A DNA stretch of 64,000 nucleotides from an uncultured Sphaerochaeta sp. (lineage in GTDB: Bacteria; Spirochaetota; Spirochaetia; Sphaerochaetales; Sphaerochaetaceae), in NCBI RefSeq assembly GCF_963676285.1, contig NZ_OY781063.1, positions 1,178,001 to 1,242,000 of the forward strand. Direction: 5' to 3'. Below are positions 25,477 to 32,932 of this stretch, one piece after another. The position numbers were made by a program, and so were the translations under genes. The notes beneath the pieces are model-generated. The model made no database searches, was not told the DNA's origin, and saw nothing but the letters and a program-made list of their open reading frames with translations. Position 1 is the first letter of the stretch. Every line of letters begins with the position of its first letter.

Positions 25477-26318
25477 GCATTCGAATGATTGAACAAAGAA
25501 TGGCTACCTATTCAATCTCTTCGGAGATTGAAGAAATGCAAGCTTTGAGAGAGATTACCCAGGAAGTAGTTCTTGCTTCATTGGGAAGAGCTGGCTTTTT
25601 TCAAGAAGCAATATTCCAAGGAGGTATCTGTCTTCGTATCTTTCATGGACTCAATAGGTTTAGTGAGGATCTAAATTTTTCTCTCATGGAACCAAACCCA
25701 AATTTTGCATGGCAATCATATCTCAAAAAAGTAATTGCAGATGTGGCTTCTTTTGGCTATGACATGGAAATATCCGACAGACACAGCACTGATAGTACTG
25801 TAAGACTTGCTTTTCTCAAAGATGATGCAGTAGGTAAAGTCCTCCAACTGAACTATGTCGGAAAAACCTCCATGGTGAAGAAGATTCGTATTAAACTGGA
25901 GATTGATATCAATCCACCCCCGGGCAGTAGACATGAAATCACCTATATAGGATTTCCCTATCTTTCTCCTATTGCTATACAAGATCCCTCATCCTTGTTT
26001 GCTGGCAAAATCCATGCTTTACTCTGCAGAAATTATACAAAAGGAAGAGACTGGTATGATTTTCTTTGGTACACGGCACGTAAAACTCCGGTAAATTATC
26101 ATTATTTAGGACGGGCATTGCACCAATCAGGGCCATGGAAAGGGATGGGTATCCATATTGATCAGGACTGGCTGAGAGATTCCCTCTCTCAGAAAATTAA
26201 TCAGATTGATTGGCAGGAAGCAGCAAACGATGTGAGAAGATTCGTTCCTATCTTAGAACAACCCTCTCTTGATTATTGGAGTGAAAAGGTGTTCCTTCAG
26301 CAAGTGGATAGGTTATAA
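25473..26318 (+). CDS. abiEii: AbiEii nucleotidyltransferase toxin
   Basis: A 281-residue toxin of the AbiEii/DUF1814 nucleotidyltransferase family. Motif I is FQGGICLRIFHGLNRFSEDLNF, where the usual GGTALR and S-x-DhDF are recognisable although the second Asp is Asn (EDLNF). Motif III is KLEIDINPPP. Motif IV is GKIHALLCRNYTKGRDWYD. Members of the family modify tRNA 3' ends or other RNA targets and stop growth during phage infection. The gene is coupled to abiEi by an ATGA overlap. The D-to-N change in the DxD-like pair is worth noting: both aspartates are usually needed for metal binding, and E-D-L-N leaves one. Confidence 0.9.
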   Translation: MSIRMIEQRMATYSISSEIEEMQALREITQEVVLASLGRAGFFQEAIFQGGICLRIFHGLNRFSEDLNFSLMEPNPNFAWQSYLKKVIADVASFGYDMEISDRHSTDSTVRLAFLKDDAVGKVLQLNYVGKTSMVKKIRIKLEIDINPPPGSRHEITYIGFPYLSPIAIQDPSSLFAGKIHALLCRNYTKGRDWYDFLWYTARKTPVNYHYLGRALHQSGPWKGMGIHIDQDWLRDSLSQKINQIDWQEAANDVRRFVPILEQPSLDYWSEKVFLQQVDRL

Positions 26319-26482
26319 GAACCAGGAAACTTCAAACATCGAATCCCAACATCCTGCTGATAGTATTTGCTCTTAGACCTTTAATACCACCTCACTCAGC
26401 TTCCCTCGCATGCAATATTCATCAGTGCATCCCTTGCACAATTGAAATCAGCTATTGTATTCATGCTCTCTCACCTTCTTTG

Positions 26483-26737
26483 TTATTCTCTGGAATCATC
26501 TTCTGTATTGGCAGCAGCCTGCTTTTTGGCCTGCTTTTTCCTGGCCTTCTCTTGCCTCTCTTCCCACATGTCCCAGAGCCAGTCCTTTACCGGTAGTTTC
26601 CATTGTTGGTCTTTGGACGGGATATTCTTGATCAGACTCTTGGGATTAAGTCCCATCTGTTTTGCAATGCGGATATCATCCTCATTCAGCCTGCACAGCT
26701 TCTTTGCTTTCTTCCACTCTTGTTCTGGAAATGCCAC
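26483..26737 (-). CDS. Conserved small hypothetical protein
   Basis: An 84-residue, highly charged protein of unknown function (EWKKAKKLCRLNEDDIRIAK, MGLNPKSLIKNIP, then WKLPVKDWLWDMW and a lysine/alanine-rich tail). Short proteins with the LGLNPKSLIKNIPS block are widespread in bacteria and often carried near toxin-antitoxin or acetyltransferase genes. The start is GTG 26737 with GGGAG seven bases upstream. The tail RQEKARKKQAKKQAAA is probably helical and basic, so nucleic-acid contact is possible but not shown. Confidence 0.65.
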   Translation of the reverse strand: MAFPEQEWKKAKKLCRLNEDDIRIAKQMGLNPKSLIKNIPSKDQQWKLPVKDWLWDMWEERQEKARKKQAKKQAAANTEDDSRE

Positions 26738-26788
26738 AGTAAAACTCCCTTAGGTAATAGGTTATTGATGCCACGAGAAAGGAGAATA

Positions 26789-27883
26789 CTACATGATATC
26801 ATCCCAGTCAAAGGACCTTGTCAGGTCCTTGAAATATGACCAATTCCCTGTAAGGTGACGATAGCGCCCTGCCACGATCCCGGGACTGACCCCCAGTTGC
26901 TTTGCCATAACAATAACCTCTTCTCTTGAGATAATTTGACTAATGGTTTTATTATATGCTTCAGGGATCAAGATATTCGCTGCGAACCTGTCTGCTTCCT
27001 GTTCTTGCCGATCAGTACTTCTCTCCTCAGCAATATACAGTCGTTTCTTCTCGCCATGCAGTATGTGGTAGGCTTCATGAAAGAAGGAGAACCAAAAAAG
27101 ATCTTCTGCTTTTCCTCGTAGGCTAACCAATATCATTGCTTTGGAAGGAGACAACCACTTTGATGCTCCATTCCAAGGGACCTTTTTCATCTCTTTAACC
27201 AGGACAAGAGCAACACCACAAGAAGCACATAACTCTTTCATCCTAGGCAAAAACTGTACAGGTTCACTGGTAGTGAGCTCCCGTATCTCTTTCAATACTG
27301 CTTTAAAACTATCCGTATTATAGGGGGCACATACAATATCCTGTGCCTGTAGCTCTCCTATCCTAATCCAAGCAGAAGCTGCTCCTATGTTTGTCTCAAA
27401 ACAATCAGAACGCCTGGCAGCAACTTTTGGATCCATCCAGACATCCTTCCATGCATCAACACTGGCTACCCCATAGAATCGTAACGACTCCCCTACCATA
27501 TCTGCCTTTGAAGCAGATGCCTCTATCATACCTCGAACAACCAATTCCTTCGTAGGAATACCATGCAACCAATCTATGCTTTGCTCATAACTTTTCTTCT
27601 GCTTGATCTTCCTTCGTTGCTCTTGGTATTGAAGTTCCAAAGTATTCCACATCCGGGCGGGAACACCGGTGACCATTTCCAACCTATCTGCTGTTTCATA
27701 GGTGATGGGCTGTAGTCCTTTGATGATTCGAATCATGGACTGCTCTGTCAGACCACACCGTGTCGCGCACTCCTTCAGTGTCATTGAAAGGGTTTCTAGA
27801 ACTTCAGCCAAGGTTTCTCCAGGAGCAACTGCATAGTCTGGGGTAAACTGATATGTATGCTTAGTTAGTTTCTCATCGTTCAT
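26789..27883 (-). CDS. HigA-like HTH protein with ImmA/IrrE metallopeptidase domain
   Basis: A 364-residue protein. Residues about 22-80 form an XRE/HigA helix-turn-helix (PGETLAEVLETLSMTLKECA, GLTEQSMIRIIKG). Residues about 190-340 form an ImmA/IrrE zinc peptidase domain, with HEAYH at 269-273 and the third ligand E296 in EQEADRFAANILIP. ImmA-type proteases cut repressors to induce mobile elements or stress genes; HTH fusions of this length are often annotated as HigA antitoxins. No HigB toxin gene is found on either side, so it stands alone. A perfect palindrome lies 32 bases upstream as probable own operator. Confidence 0.85.
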   Translation of the reverse strand: MNDEKLTKHTYQFTPDYAVAPGETLAEVLETLSMTLKECATRCGLTEQSMIRIIKGLQPITYETADRLEMVTGVPARMWNTLELQYQEQRRKIKQKKSYEQSIDWLHGIPTKELVVRGMIEASASKADMVGESLRFYGVASVDAWKDVWMDPKVAARRSDCFETNIGAASAWIRIGELQAQDIVCAPYNTDSFKAVLKEIRELTTSEPVQFLPRMKELCASCGVALVLVKEMKKVPWNGASKWLSPSKAMILVSLRGKAEDLFWFSFFHEAYHILHGEKKRLYIAEERSTDRQEQEADRFAANILIPEAYNKTISQIISREEVIVMAKQLGVSPGIVAGRYRHLTGNWSYFKDLTRSFDWDDIM

Positions 27884-27914
27884 TGCTGATTACCCCACCA
27901 ATCAAATATTTTAG

Positions 27915-27931
27915 TTAACATGATATGTTAA
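27915..27931. promoter_or_regulatory. Palindromic operator upstream of the HTH-ImmA gene
   Basis: TTAACAT-GAT-ATGTTAA is a perfect 7-3-7 inverted repeat 32 bases before the start. It is the expected size for a dimeric XRE/HigA-type repressor. Confidence 0.5.
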
Positions 27932-28076
27932 TCATAATACCACGAGCGAAAGAAAGATACAAACTATATGTACCAAGGCAATCGAATACAGGTCCTTGAC
28001 TTCGCTATCCAACAACAACTTGTTGTAAAGTACCAATCACGTATCTTTGTGATGTGAAGAATCAAATACATTTATC

Positions 28077-28715
28077 CTAGAAAAGGCTCTTCATTGCATC
28101 CAGAATTCCTGCAAACTCCAACAAGGAATAGGCAATACGCCACATGATGAGGAAGATCAGACTGTAGAGAATTCTCCAAGTAATTGTCCGCTTGAAAAGA
28201 GGAGCAAGAACTGCAGCCCCATAGGACAAGAGGAAGAACCAGAGGAAAGACGCCGAAACAGCTCCCCCTGCAAAAAGATACCTACTCTGCCCAACATAGG
28301 TACTGCTGATACTTCCCAGGAGCACCACCGTATCGAGATAGACATGGGGGTTCAAGAGAGTAATTGCCAAGGTGGTGAGCACTATCTGGGCTCTACTTGT
28401 TTCACTATGTTCAGTCTCCGCTAAACCCTCAACAGGTTTGAGTGCGGTCAACAAGTTCTTCAGGCCATACACAAAAAGAAAAAGAGCGCCTCCCCCGGCA
28501 GCAACGGTAAGCAGATGGGGTGATTGGCTTATGATACTCCCCACCCCTGCAACTCCCAAGGCAATAAGCACTGCATCCATGAGAGAACAGATAAGTGCAA
28601 CAAGAAAACGATGTTGCTTCTTGATACCTTGGGTAAGAACGAACGCATTTTGCGCACCAATTGCAATAATAAGGCTGGCTCCAGTTGCCATACCAGTGAA
28701 GTAAGGGAGTTCCAT
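28077..28715 (-). CDS. LysE/ArgO family amino-acid exporter
   Basis: A 212-residue inner-membrane protein with six hydrophobic segments. Family landmarks are GASLIIAIGAQNAFVLTQGI at the first span and ITLLNPHVYLDTVVLLGSIS in the middle. It exports arginine, lysine or analogues. ATG 28715 fits the normal family N-terminus; in-frame ATG 28742 and TTG 28751 are possible, and none has a clear ribosome site. An IS4-family element lies 66 bases upstream and is read in the same direction, so the original promoter may have been separated from the gene. Confidence 0.87.
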   Translation of the reverse strand: MELPYFTGMATGASLIIAIGAQNAFVLTQGIKKQHRFLVALICSLMDAVLIALGVAGVGSIISQSPHLLTVAAGGGALFLFVYGLKNLLTALKPVEGLAETEHSETSRAQIVLTTLAITLLNPHVYLDTVVLLGSISSTYVGQSRYLFAGGAVSASFLWFFLLSYGAAVLAPLFKRTITWRILYSLIFLIMWRIAYSLLEFAGILDAMKSLF

Positions 28716-28772
28716 GGCATACAGCGTATACAGAAGTGGCATGGTATGCAAAGCAGGAAAGCTCTATCTTAA

Positions 28773-28781
28773 GTGTAAAGA
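28773..28781. repeat. Target-site duplication, IS copy 1 left
   Basis: GTGTAAAGA directly abuts the left end of the first IS copy and is repeated exactly at 30231-30239, a 9-bp duplication. Confidence 0.9.
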
Positions 28782-30230
28782 CAATGTTCACAACTTAAGC
28801 CCAACTCTCCCAAAATCTCAACAATTTGACTTGTGATTATGATGGAATTTGGTCTTCCGCTTGTTTTCCGCCCTTGGTACTGTCCGCCCTGGTTTTATGG
28901 GGCAGACAAACTTTTCCGCCCTCTGGATAATCTTATTCATCCGCAATGTCAGGGTCTTTGGAGTTTTTGCTGTAAGCGCATAAATGAGGTCGTCACGCAT
29001 GATTCCGACGAATATATTCCGGTTAACCTGATACTCATACTTGTTGCCTTTGTCTTCCCTTTCCTTGCTGATCTGCTCGTCCACGTCCTCTTCAAGGACC
29101 ATGAGCATGGTGGAGGCGAGTATGGTCGCCCAGAAGTCCTGCTTGAGGGTATTCTCTGTTTTCCCGGTGAAGTTTTCCAGCTGGAATCGGTTCTTCAAGA
29201 GCAAGTAGGAGCCTTCGATGCCCCAACGCATGAAGTACAGCTGTTTGAAATCCTCAGTCTTGTGCTCTGTGTCATTGGTGATCAGGGTCTCGACCTGGCC
29301 TGAGCTGAGCTCGAACTTTATGACCCGGATGACTGATCCCTCACTAGTGACTGTTGTATCACATCCAAGGGGAAGAGCATCAATCTCACGGTTGAACTTG
29401 GTCCTGCAGCGCATGAGGTATATCATCCCCATCTTCTCAAATTCCTGTATGAGAGCGATGGAGGGATACCCCCTGTCGAAGGTAAACATGCTTTTCCTGT
29501 CCCCTGGGCGCAACTTCTCATACCTTTTCATATGGGAGACCGCACAGGAGCGTTCATTGTATTCGGATGAGAAAGCCGCATCTATCAGGCGGTTGTTGCT
29601 GATGTCGTACAGGCAGGAGCCCAGGGCGGTGGGGGAAGATGCCTTGGCGCCGGTGCAGAAATACTTCTCCCTCAGCTCGGGAAGGTTGGGAAGGGCTATC
29701 TTGGTCCCGTCAACAGCAAGATATGTCCATCCGCTGTCACTGCGGGCAGGAAGCCTACCCATCAAACCCTGATACTCGTCCTCGATCTGCTGTTCGAAGA
29801 GAGTCCTGAGCGGATACTCGGAAATCTGGTTCCTTGCCTTGCTGAAGGCTTGTTGCGTTACTTCCATCTCTTCCCCTGGCTTCCTGAAATATTCGGACAG
29901 CCTGTGTTGCTTCAAGCTGGAGGACTCACGCCCGACATCAAGTATTGTAAGGATTGTACGTCTGAAGTTCAACTTGCGCTCACGGGTAAAAGCCCTGGGG
30001 AAGGCTTCTGTTCTTGCCTTGGCGAGAAGGTTTGGGTTGTCAAATGCAACAACAAAACGATGGAACCAGGTACGGGAGAATATATTCATGAGGTGCCCTC
30101 AGTTATACAATAATGATATTGTTATTATATAATATTTGGCAAAAAGAGTCTTAATTTATTGCAAATAATACAATTAAATATGACTTGAGGGGTTGCTCAA
30201 ACCACAGGTTTTCTTAAGTTGTAAACATTG
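28782..30230 (-). mobile_element. IS4-family insertion sequence, copy 1 (complete, 1449 bp)
   Basis: The element is bounded by 18-bp inverted repeats that differ at one base: CAATGTTTACAACTTAAG on the transposase 5' side (plus-strand right end) and CAATGTTCACAACTTAAG on the other. It carries one transposase gene and is flanked by the 9-bp duplication GTGTAAAGA. Copy 2 at 61718-63166 has the same length and, as far as can be read, the same sequence in the opposite orientation. Intact ends, gene and duplication mean a recent, potentially active insertion. Confidence 0.95.
28818..30089 (-). CDS. IS4-family DDE transposase (copy 1)
   Basis: A 423-residue transposase. DDE residues are D127 in AVDGTK, D205 in FTFDRGYP and E292 in the Y-x-x-RW-x-IE-x-x-Y-x-x-LK block (YFMRWGIEGSYLLLK), which is the YREK signature of IS4-family enzymes with RNase H fold. 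N-terminal DUF4372-like region and a basic C-terminus (KRKTKFHHNHKSN) frame the core. It catalyses cut-and-paste transposition of its own element. The protein is identical to that of copy 2, with no frameshift or stop, so it should be functional. Confidence 0.95.
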   Translation of the reverse strand: MNIFSRTWFHRFVVAFDNPNLLAKARTEAFPRAFTRERKLNFRRTILTILDVGRESSSLKQHRLSEYFRKPGEEMEVTQQAFSKARNQISEYPLRTLFEQQIEDEYQGLMGRLPARSDSGWTYLAVDGTKIALPNLPELREKYFCTGAKASSPTALGSCLYDISNNRLIDAAFSSEYNERSCAVSHMKRYEKLRPGDRKSMFTFDRGYPSIALIQEFEKMGMIYLMRCRTKFNREIDALPLGCDTTVTSEGSVIRVIKFELSSGQVETLITNDTEHKTEDFKQLYFMRWGIEGSYLLLKNRFQLENFTGKTENTLKQDFWATILASTMLMVLEEDVDEQISKEREDKGNKYEYQVNRNIFVGIMRDDLIYALTAKTPKTLTLRMNKIIQRAEKFVCPIKPGRTVPRAENKRKTKFHHNHKSNC

Positions 30231-30239
30231 GTGTAAAGA
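30231..30239. repeat. Target-site duplication, IS copy 1 right
   Basis: GTGTAAAGA, identical to 28773-28781. Confidence 0.9.
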
Positions 30240-30342
30240 TGTAAAATTAGGATACCTCATCATTTCTGAATGGGTAGAGGTGATGTGCAATGGTAGTATA
30301 TGCTAAAACTTCCCAAATACAGATGGTCGCTTCCGGCACTGT

Positions 30343-30749
30343 TCATAACTCCTTCCATGTACGAACAAGAGCTCGCATTTCCATGATGGATAGATTGAGC
30401 ATTTCACCAGCCCGGCTCATCGATATAATCTCCCTCTCATAAGCTTCTCGCACAAAACGAGCGAAACGCTCCTCCATAAGGTCGCTGAAATCAAGCCCAT
30501 GAGGGTCCTCTTCTGCAACCGAATCTGGAAATTCTGCTCTCAAGGAATTTGGTTCGAAATATCCTTTTAGATCATGTTTATACTTAGCAGAATATTCCTG
30601 TCGAAATCTGATAATAAGATTGGTATAGGAAGAGGCTTCTCCAATCTGGAACAGTCTATAGAGGATTGTCATATAGCTTACTATAAAGATTCTCTTAACC
30701 TTCAGCACTCTATCAACATAAGCAAGGCCCCTAAAATGATCTATTGCTC
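30343..30749 (-). pseudogene. C-terminal fragment of an ImmA/IrrE-type protein
   Basis: The open frame begins after a TGA at 30750-30748 with IDHFRGLAYVDRVLKVKRIFIVSYMTILYRL, then continues to EERFARFVREAYEREIISMSRAGEMLNLSIMEMRAL. The motif K-R-I-F-I-V-S-Y-x-x-x-L-Y-R-L is the segment that follows the zinc-peptidase domain in HTH-ImmA/IrrE proteins, and the tail matches their C-terminal helices. The helix-turn-helix and HExxH part are missing, and only a weak GTG at 30708 could start it, so it is most likely a remnant. It lies between an IS insertion and a AAA_14 ATPase gene. Confidence 0.6.
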
Positions 30750-30813
30750 AGAAACAACACGAAACGGGATGGACCTTCCTCTTTCCCATACTCCAGACTT
30801 TTTCATGAATTGG

Positions 30814-31986
30814 CTACACGATCTTCCCATCCCAAAGAAGCTGTAGGAAATATTTCCAAGGCATGACTTCAATACCATTTCCCAACTTCCTTGGCCGCTC
30901 TTCGCAGCATACCAGAATGTATCGACCGCATATCCCTTCCTCCATGAAAGCCTTCAGTCCTCGGTAATCTTTGGAATCTGCCTTTTTGGTGGTTTTGGTC
31001 TCAATTGCTACTTTCTCTCCTAGCACAAATTTAACCTCAAAGTTGCTTGTGGTCCTCCAATAGCTAAGGACTTCTTTGCTCTGGATGTAATCGAGGTAGG
31101 AACGTAGCTCCATGAACACATAATGCTCGAAAAATGCACCATATTCTGTCTGGATTGAGGTGGGGACAGGAGCATTCTGCAGCGCTCTGGCTACTCCAAT
31201 GTCAAAGAAATAGAACTTAGGCATCCCATAGGTCTTTCTCTTCTTTCCCTTTGTGAAGGAAGGTAGTTCATACCCGATCAGGGTGTCAACGAGGACCTGA
31301 TACCAACCGGTAACAGCTTGTCTGGAGACACCAACATCGCTGGCAATATTGGTAAAGTTGAGCATCTGTGTGTTTGATAGGGCGGCTACCTCTAGAAATC
31401 GTGAGAATTGGGGAAGTTTCCTTGTTACTCCCTCTGCCTGTATCTCCTCGTTGAGGTACAAAGCAACATAGTCGTTAAGTTCCTCATCAGGATGTTCAGA
31501 GCAGAAGGCTGAGGGCAATAAGCCTGACTGGAAAATCCTTTCCAAAGTATAATTGGTGTCTTGTATCTCTGGGAATACCAAAGGATGCATGGTGATATGA
31601 CCGGCTCTTCCTCCCAAGAGATTGACTCCGCCTGAACGAAGTTTTCTTGCGCTTGAACCGGTGAGCAGGAACCGGATATTCCTCTCTTCAATGAGAAATT
31701 GCACTTCCTCCAGCAGCAGTGGCGCTTTCTGGATCTCATCGATCACCACGAGGCAATCATGCAAGTCGCGAGCTTCAATTTCTTCCTTGAGTATACCTGG
31801 ATCGGAGAGTACTCTCATCCGAAGCCTACCGTCAAGCAAGCTCCAGCTAAGGCTCACCCTGTCTTGCAATTCATTGCGTATGTAGGTGGTCTTTCCTGTC
31901 ATACGAGGGCCTAAAAGGAATTGCGACTTGGTAGCGAGTCTTTTATTCAACCTCAGGGTACGTTTGATATATGCATCTCTTTTCAT
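30814..31986 (-). CDS. AAA_14/DUF4143 ATPase
   Basis: A 390-residue protein. The N-terminal AAA_14 domain has Walker A GPRMTGKT (26-33) and Walker B CLVVIDEIQKAP; sensor LLTGSSARKL follows. The C-terminal DUF4143 part (about 165-385) has a winged-helix segment (DVGVSRQAVTGWYQVL) and a PD-(D/E)xK-like end (NFEVKFVLGEKVAIETKTT). Proteins of this plan are common, of unclear function, sometimes linked to toxin-antitoxin loci. ATG 31986 follows AGGAG by ten bases. A perfect 14-bp palindrome lies upstream at 32011-32024. It shares only the family with the second DUF4143 gene at 50.2 kb. Confidence 0.85.
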   Translation of the reverse strand: MKRDAYIKRTLRLNKRLATKSQFLLGPRMTGKTTYIRNELQDRVSLSWSLLDGRLRMRVLSDPGILKEEIEARDLHDCLVVIDEIQKAPLLLEEVQFLIEERNIRFLLTGSSARKLRSGGVNLLGGRAGHITMHPLVFPEIQDTNYTLERIFQSGLLPSAFCSEHPDEELNDYVALYLNEEIQAEGVTRKLPQFSRFLEVAALSNTQMLNFTNIASDVGVSRQAVTGWYQVLVDTLIGYELPSFTKGKKRKTYGMPKFYFFDIGVARALQNAPVPTSIQTEYGAFFEHYVFMELRSYLDYIQSKEVLSYWRTTSNFEVKFVLGEKVAIETKTTKKADSKDYRGLKAFMEEGICGRYILVCCEERPRKLGNGIEVMPWKYFLQLLWDGKIV

Positions 31987-32010
31987 TGAAATTGCCACTC
32001 CTAATTAACA

Positions 32011-32024
32011 TATATCATGATATA
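32011..32024. promoter_or_regulatory. 14-bp palindrome upstream of AAA_14 gene
   Basis: TATATCATGATATA is a perfect palindrome 24 bases before the start. It may be an operator; it contains CATGATAT, also present in the palindrome at 27915-27931. Confidence 0.35.
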
Positions 32025-32358
32025 CGCTATTAGTGTTTGCGTCAAATAAAAACTTTCCGTATCCATATCGGAGAGTAGAGGTTGGTATCACAAGAGATTT
32101 CGAGGAATGGTGTTAACCATTCTTTGGGTACATCCATATATGGTAGATAAGGATTGCTAAGACGGGGGGGTATGGGGCTGCCTGATGACCTTGTCGGGAA
32201 AAATAGGAGTATCCTTCTGAGCGACAACGCAAAATCCGAATGGTGGATTTGTCATTTTTTACATGGCTGGAAATACTGAAGATACTCCCCTGTTCACCAG
32301 ATCCTATTACCATGAGGGTAGGACAGCTGAAGTTGGCAGTTTGCTTACCGCCCAAGAC

Positions 32359-32377
32359 AGAAAAACCTCCCTAAGGA
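32359..32377 (-). terminator. Intrinsic terminator, leftward
   Basis: On the minus strand GCCTCC-TTAG-GGAGG is followed at once by TTTTTC. A GC stem of five pairs with a T-run is a classic rho-independent terminator. The nearest upstream gene on that strand ends 550 bases away, so it may serve a long 3' region or a separate small RNA. Confidence 0.6.
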
Positions 32378-32932
32378 GGCAATATATATAGAAGACTTCC
32401 AAAAAAGTCGGCCTTGAATAAAATCGGGCAAGTGCCCTCATTCCCAGGTATGTATTCTGGATGGAAGCCCTGTACCCAAAGATGAGGGAGAAACGACAAA
32501 GTCTGTTCCTGTTTCCCAGATCCGGTACAAAGATCCTGTCTTTCAGAACCATTCCCAAACAAACCCTAGGAAGGAAGAGGCTACTGAGAGGAAGCGTTCC
32601 ATCCGCTCTATGATCTGTTGCTTTGATTAAACCCCGAATACATGAAGAAAGTATGAAAGAGGTATGAAACAAGCATGAATTGTTGCTGATCATAGAATGA
32701 AGATACTAATCCTCCCAATTTTTTTCTACTTTTTGGGTCAGTTTTAGTTGTTTGATACGATTTAATGGCTTAGATTATTTCCTCATGGTTCTGACAGGAA
32801 CAGGATTTGCCCACCGTAGAGAAGATGGCGTGTATGTTGTACCGATTGGATGTTTGAAGCCTTGATACTGAAGTCGTTTCCAGCAGAAGAGTAGTTTCCT
32901 GAAAGCACATACTCACATGTTCATACCACCCT

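Larger units (their letters stand above)
31987..32932. other. Gene-free stretch of about 0.95 kb with a leftward terminator
   Basis: No frame here has both a ribosome site and family-like sequence; the longest leftward frame (32307-32693) is rich in Cys, Leu and Ser and looks random. It contains the palindrome at 32011-32024, two small hairpins and the terminator at 32364-32377. It could be decayed DNA or house an untranslated RNA read leftward. Confidence 0.5.

Noticed and set aside
29218..29772. Long frames antisense to the transposase, also present in the second copy
   Set aside because: They are opposite-strand shadows of the GC-rich transposase gene, repeated only because the IS is repeated.
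32307..32693. 128-codon leftward frame
   Set aside because: Composition rich in Cys, Ser and Leu, no ribosome site, and it runs over the terminator at 32359-32377.
32380..32700. 6S RNA or other named structural RNA
   Set aside because: Hairpins are present but I could not fit the conserved features of any known RNA family, so only an unnamed candidate is reported.
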